A stretch of 64,000 nt of DNA. It comes from Rhodocollybia butyracea. Lineage: Eukaryota > Basidiomycota > Agaricomycetes > Agaricales > Omphalotaceae. Below are positions 60,001-64,000 of the stretch, one piece after another. The number at the start of each line of letters is the position of its first letter. Positions within the stretch are counted from its first letter, which is position 1. A program made the translations under genes and the position numbers. A model generated the notes under the pieces. The model ran no database searches, was not told the origin of the DNA, and saw only the letters and a program-made list of their open reading frames with translations. Location: contig JADNRY010000134.1 of assembly GCA_015501585.1 (NCBI GenBank), positions 62,001-126,000 on the forward strand, given 5' to 3'.

Positions 60001-62040
60001 GTAACAGTATATGATCTCGGTCTGGGCTGGTAATAGTACAAAGAAAGAACATGAACATGAACATAGATTCGCCTCGGACTACTTGGGAGTCAACTTCAGA
60101 TCTTAACAAGCAATCCAAGACACCCCAGCAGAATACATCTCTGTGTCTCCCCAAGCATCGATATGCCATTCCATACCCGTTTTCGTGACATTGCTGGAAC
60201 TCAGATGGATACGAGCATTTGTGCGGTATCCGATGTCCAAATCATTCACCGCCATGAAGATACGAGGTGCTTTGTCAAAGGTCTGATTCGGGAATGTGAC
60301 TGGTTTGGAGTTTGCCAACTGGGTCGCTTGTTCCCAGCTTCTGACATCGCTCGTGTTGCACGTCCCGCTGGTGATCCCTTTCTTGTTCGTCGGATATGCG
60401 AACCAAGCGGCACCCGCATTCCAGAGCAGAGTGTCCGACCGAGAATCAACATGTATGTTGAAACTATCTGTCTGCACATCGGTCGCGTACACCTTTGCAC
60501 GGAGGTTTCTGCCTTTTTCGGTATCCACAGAAGTCAGGAAGACGACGACGGTGGGAGGAGAGGCATAGGCGTGCGCGAAAGTTTATCTTATGAGTGACCT
60601 GGACCCAGCGCTGTCGTGCGGCTGGGGTCAGTAGTATCAAAAGTGCCGCCCTGGAAGTCTTGGTTATTGGCGGGGATCTGGAGCCAAGAGACACCAGTCG
60701 AGTAGTTCACCGTGTCCGCCCACGACTGCAGATTGATCGTGCAGCTCGACGTGGTCACTTGCTCAACAAGCGACCTGATGCGGAAATTGGTTCTGTAGCC
60801 GATATCAAACCAGTTCAGACCAAGCAAAATCTGAGGAACGGCTGGAAGGGGAGCCCCAGAGAAGTTGATCGTGCCACGGTTGTCTAAGGTTGGAGTGTCC
60901 CATGGGCGAACGCTCATGCTATTAAACACTCCAGTATTCAATGGCGAAACATTCACCCCAGGATACATCCCCGTGATGAATGTAATATCGGTCTGGGACA
61001 AATGGGTGTTAATGGGAGCTGACCATCCGTTGAGTGTGAATTGTGCTGGAATGGCATACTCCATTATCGAAAGGTTATCAAATACTGATGAAGTAACCTC
61101 TGCGGCGGTGTAATGAGCAAAGACCTGGGCGTCAACATCAGCTCTGGTCCAGCGCTGGCTTCTCCAATAAGCGTCGTAGACCACTGGTCTGTTCCATTGG
61201 ATATTAGCATTAGGCTGCTGATGCTCGTGGACGCAACCAAGCGCATGTCCGAACTCGTGAACGACAGTGCGAGAGAACTCATCGTCGGGGGTATTGTCAT
61301 TAAACCATCCATAGTTCATGGTGGCTAGACCAGCCGGCCTGAGCAGCGCGTCAGTGCCGAGATATGACCACGATCCAACGTTTTGATCAAAGTTAATGCG
61401 AATTTCAGCAGTGTTATCATCTACAAAGTCGAAATGGATGTTTGCGTATTGCTCCCACACGGCCGCATACTGGCGAATTTTGGATTGAACGAAAGGGCTG
61501 CCACCCATGAAGTAACAACGAAGAGTACGACCGGGAACCCACATCTTTCGGACGTAAAGACCGATGGCCAGAGGGGCATCGGGTGCCGGAGTAGCTAGAG
61601 CAGCAGCAGGAGTGATACCACCAGCTGGTGACAAGGGCTGCCGAACGAGTTCCCAGCATTGTTAGGATTCTCTTTCAGAGCCCTTCAACCGCATCCCAAG
61701 CTTTCTCGACGGGGAGAAATGCTTGTGCACAGAAATGAATAGACATTGTTTCGCGAAAATGCCTTGATATCGAGTGATGAGATTATAATATAATAGCAAG
61801 AAGGAGAATATAACACGTACTTGTTTGCGAATACAAGGAGTCAATTGATGGAATCCACTTGAACAAGAGGATGAAGGGATAAGAGCTTCACCATGGGTCT
61901 TTTATAGTGGGCCATGAGCATTAACGTACACACTGCATATGCAGCCCATGTATGTGCATGGGTCTTCCATATGTACAGGACAGTTCTATGAGACCTTTCT
62001 CGCCACTTTCGCACCGCAAACTATGCTCCGCCTGTCGCTA
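59940..62040 (-). repeat. Copy 2 of the inverted segmental duplication
   Basis: Reverse complement of the 31-33 kb segment, including upstream sequence with CCCATGCACATACAT and CCCACTATAAAAGACCCATGG, the leader and the 3' flank. It is about 27 kb away from copy 1 and in opposite orientation. Confidence 0.85.
60106..61746 (-). pseudogene. Broken copy of the astacin / triple H-type lectin gene
   Basis: Same order of domains as the gene at 31276-32919, with HEFGHALGCVH, SIMEY and the three lectin repeats still readable. Four lesions are visible. (1) Near 61675-61690 one base is lost relative to copy 1 and an in-frame TGA (61675-61677) ends the N-terminal frame after about 24 codons. (2) A second base is missing near 61633-61645. 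(3) An extra base near 60600 and (4) another near 60581 change frame between the first and second lectin repeats, with a stop at 60588-60590. The two long surviving frames are 60588-61634 and 60103-60528. Unless several independent assembly errors coincide, this copy is dead. Confidence 0.85.
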
Positions 62041-62049
62041 AACTTGAGA

Positions 62050-63349
62050 ACTTATGTTAATCCCGCCGTCCCCGGAAAGGGAAGCAGACGCGTCCCAATT
62101 AGGAACAGGGTTCGTGGTTTGTCATGATCAATTAGGCGAGATAGTCGATGTCAGACTTGGGAGGGAGGGTCTATTAAACAAGCCAGGACTTGAACGTTGA
62201 ACATGAACGCAGGATCCTTTCAGCCGAGCTTCTGATCTGCTGGCGGCGCTAAGTTTTTTCTTCTGTTCGCCTCAAGCTTTGCAGATATCCGTCACGTCCA
62301 AGTATTTGGCGTCCTCCGTCCAGTCTTTGGTTGATTATTGACAAGACCTTGTACCTGGGTAGGGGTCATAAGATCCACCGTTCATGTCATAAGTTTTCCT
62401 ACGTAGTCGAACTGTCTCGTAAATGGGTAAGTTTAACATCCTCCATATATCTTGGATGATACTGTCATCCGAGTACAGCCTGAGGATACGCATCACATCG
62501 AATAGATTCTTCTCTTCCGATTAGAAACTAGAGAACTGGGGACTATCATATTAACCACTCTGCAAGCTGGGCGATGCTGTTAACGTACCTCGAATGATTT
62601 GTGGCAGTCGATCGGACGTATTCTATATTTTGACCTGCTATTAGCACATACAACATGTGCACAACAGGAAGGAGGAAATAAGGAACAGAAGAATTAGGGG
62701 TTGGGGAATCTGAGTAAGCAGAAAACATGTAGTACGCATGGCCGCTTTCGATTGAGCTTAGTAGAAAATCTGAACACTTACTGAACGAGAAAGAAGATTA
62801 AAGGGGATGGTCGATTCTTCTTGATGATTCCAGTACTACAGCGGCGAAGTATGTCTATGCAGTTGCAGTACAAATGACCCAAGCTTTTGGTCTGACCCTG
62901 CAATCTTTCAACTTCGTTATGAAGTATTTTGGGCCGCCGTTTCGGTATTGGTGGTTGCAGTTTCTTGGTACTAGCTGGAGACTTCGGGGAGTAGATTGAG
63001 CGTAATTCTAACAAGTTATTATTTATCAAGATCTGATCTTGAGTGCATTTTACAGCACAAGGAATAGTCGATGGGATTGTCTCGGCCCCGCTAAGTTCTA
63101 ACGTCGCGAATTCGGAGAATGACCCTCAAAGCTGCTGTGCTTCAATGCAGCGAAAGTCATTCCTACATGCCGACACTGAGGAAAGTAGGATGAAAGAAAT
63201 TTGGAGTCGGGGACTAGGGTTTTCTCCATCCGTTTCGTGAAAAGATATTCTCGACATCATCTGAACTTTATTGATAGAGTGAAAACAGATCGAGGGATAG
63301 AGAGTAAATGATACAACGTACAACGAATATTACATAGATTCAAGGTAAG
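62050..63349. other. Intergenic, no gene seen
   Basis: About 1.3 kb; short frames without recognisable content. Confidence 0.5.
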
Positions 63350-64000
63350 CTAGGGGGTTTTCAACAGCTCGGTCAGATGGTCCTTGACCACCTCCCCCAA
63401 GCCCCGCACACTGTCCTCAAATAGATCCTTCTCGTTGTTCTTGGCGAGTTGATATGGTGCACGTATTCCAGCATCATGCGGCACCTCACCTTCTTCATCG
63501 ATCTATGTACGCTTGATCAGACGGCCTACGTCTTTTTCTCAATCTCGGCATAGTAAATCTATAAAGAATGTGAGATATAGCTTGAGGGAACCTCGGCTTC
63601 GATTTTGAGCATCCCAGTCATTGTTGCCGCCCCTCTGGTCGTAGCTATTACGAGTTACAAGAGACTGTGCTGTTTCGTGTTCGCTCTAAGGGCCTAGAAT
63701 AACAAAAGCGTTGATAACTTTAAGCAGACAGACCATGCAGACCTAACAAACTCGGACTTGCATTTCTTGCAGGTTATATGACTAAAACATGGGAAGACGT
63801 ATGAAGACAGCAGAAAAGGAACACTTGCACTCGCCATTCTTCTCGCCGGTTCTTTGGCATTACCCTTGAGTCAGTCCCAGTAGGAACTGCGTCTGACAGT
63901 AGATTAGGGACAAAGTTATCTGGAGCGACAAGGGCGCAACCTTCTGTGCAGCGAATACAGTGTTCTGCTTCATCGATCAACGATCTTGCTTGGAGATGCT
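63350..64000 (-). CDS. 3' part of an unidentified gene with Cys-rich segment (5' end beyond window)
   Basis: Minus strand. The last exon 63350-63502 is secure: splice AG then IDEEGEVPHDAGIRAPYQLA and an end of EVVKDHLTELLKTP before TAG. The exon before it ends at 63592 with AATMTGMLKIEAE, joining in frame to IDEEGE. Further upstream is a Cys-rich part with HCIRCTEGC (near 63950) and TCKKCKSEF (near 63760), two CxxC pairs that could bind zinc. The exact introns between 63640 and 63880 could not be settled by eye. I do not recognise the family. Confidence 0.65.

Overview
The window is nuclear DNA of a filamentous basidiomycete, most likely an Agaricomycete of the Agaricales type. The evidence is the gene style: very many short introns (about 50-70 nt), microexons, a C-terminal Zn2Cys6 regulator, coiled-coil plus F-box proteins, and a tandem 7-TM family typical of mushrooms. 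I cannot fix the species. Gene models below were built by hand from splice signals and reading frame, with no alignment software.

Layout. 1-1.3 kb: class I sirtuin (minus, cut by the window edge). 2.0-2.7 kb: small secreted protein with an LRAT/NlpC-like His...Cys arrangement. 2.7-6.7 kb: gene-poor, with a tRNA-like unit embedded in ATCATG-rich sequence. 6.8-9.4 kb: FHA-kinase of the Cds1/Chk2 type. 9.9-11.4 kb: Zn2Cys6 regulator. 14.1-16.6 kb: glycerol-3-phosphate/DHAP acyltransferase. 20.2-21.1 kb: decayed ferritin-like pseudogene. 21.5-26.2 kb: large membrane protein of the BRE4/fusaric-acid-resistance type. 26.3-27.6 kb: myosin regulatory light chain and a small mitochondrial-type protein, divergent from one short promoter. 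28.3-29.0 kb: secreted or ER protein. 31.3-32.9 kb: astacin-type metalloprotease fused to three H-type lectin repeats. 34.1-35.8 kb: inverted-repeat element with a nested Tourist-like MITE. 36-38 kb: F-box protein. 38.5 kb: perfect 26-bp hairpin. 38.8-40.9 kb: API5 homologue. 41.4-43.2 kb: DOMON-cytochrome b561. 43.9-45.5 kb: second F-box protein. 46.0 kb: 188-nt poly(A) tract between 9-bp direct repeats. 47.2-53.6 kb: three tandem 7-TM paralogues. 54.1-56.3 kb: secreted protein with two fused ferritin-like modules. 57.4-58.8 kb: HELGH metallopeptidase-like protein. 60.1-61.7 kb: broken inverted duplicate of the protease-lectin gene. 63.3 kb to the end: 3' part of a Cys-rich gene.

The housekeeping genes (sirtuin, checkpoint kinase, acyltransferase, myosin light chain, API5) do not form a pathway; they are neighbours. 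The accessory part (31-62 kb) is shaped by duplication: an inverted pair of protease-lectin loci, a tandem 7-TM array, an intragenic ferritin duplication with a dispersed dead relative, and several non-autonomous transposon footprints. The most novel candidate is the protease plus triple-lectin protein, which has no signal peptide and resembles in logic, not in fold, the chimerolectins that mushrooms use in defence.

A quality warning: four otherwise conserved genes need one extra base at five places to stay in frame, two of them in C/G runs. This could be assembly error and should be checked before calling any of those genes broken.
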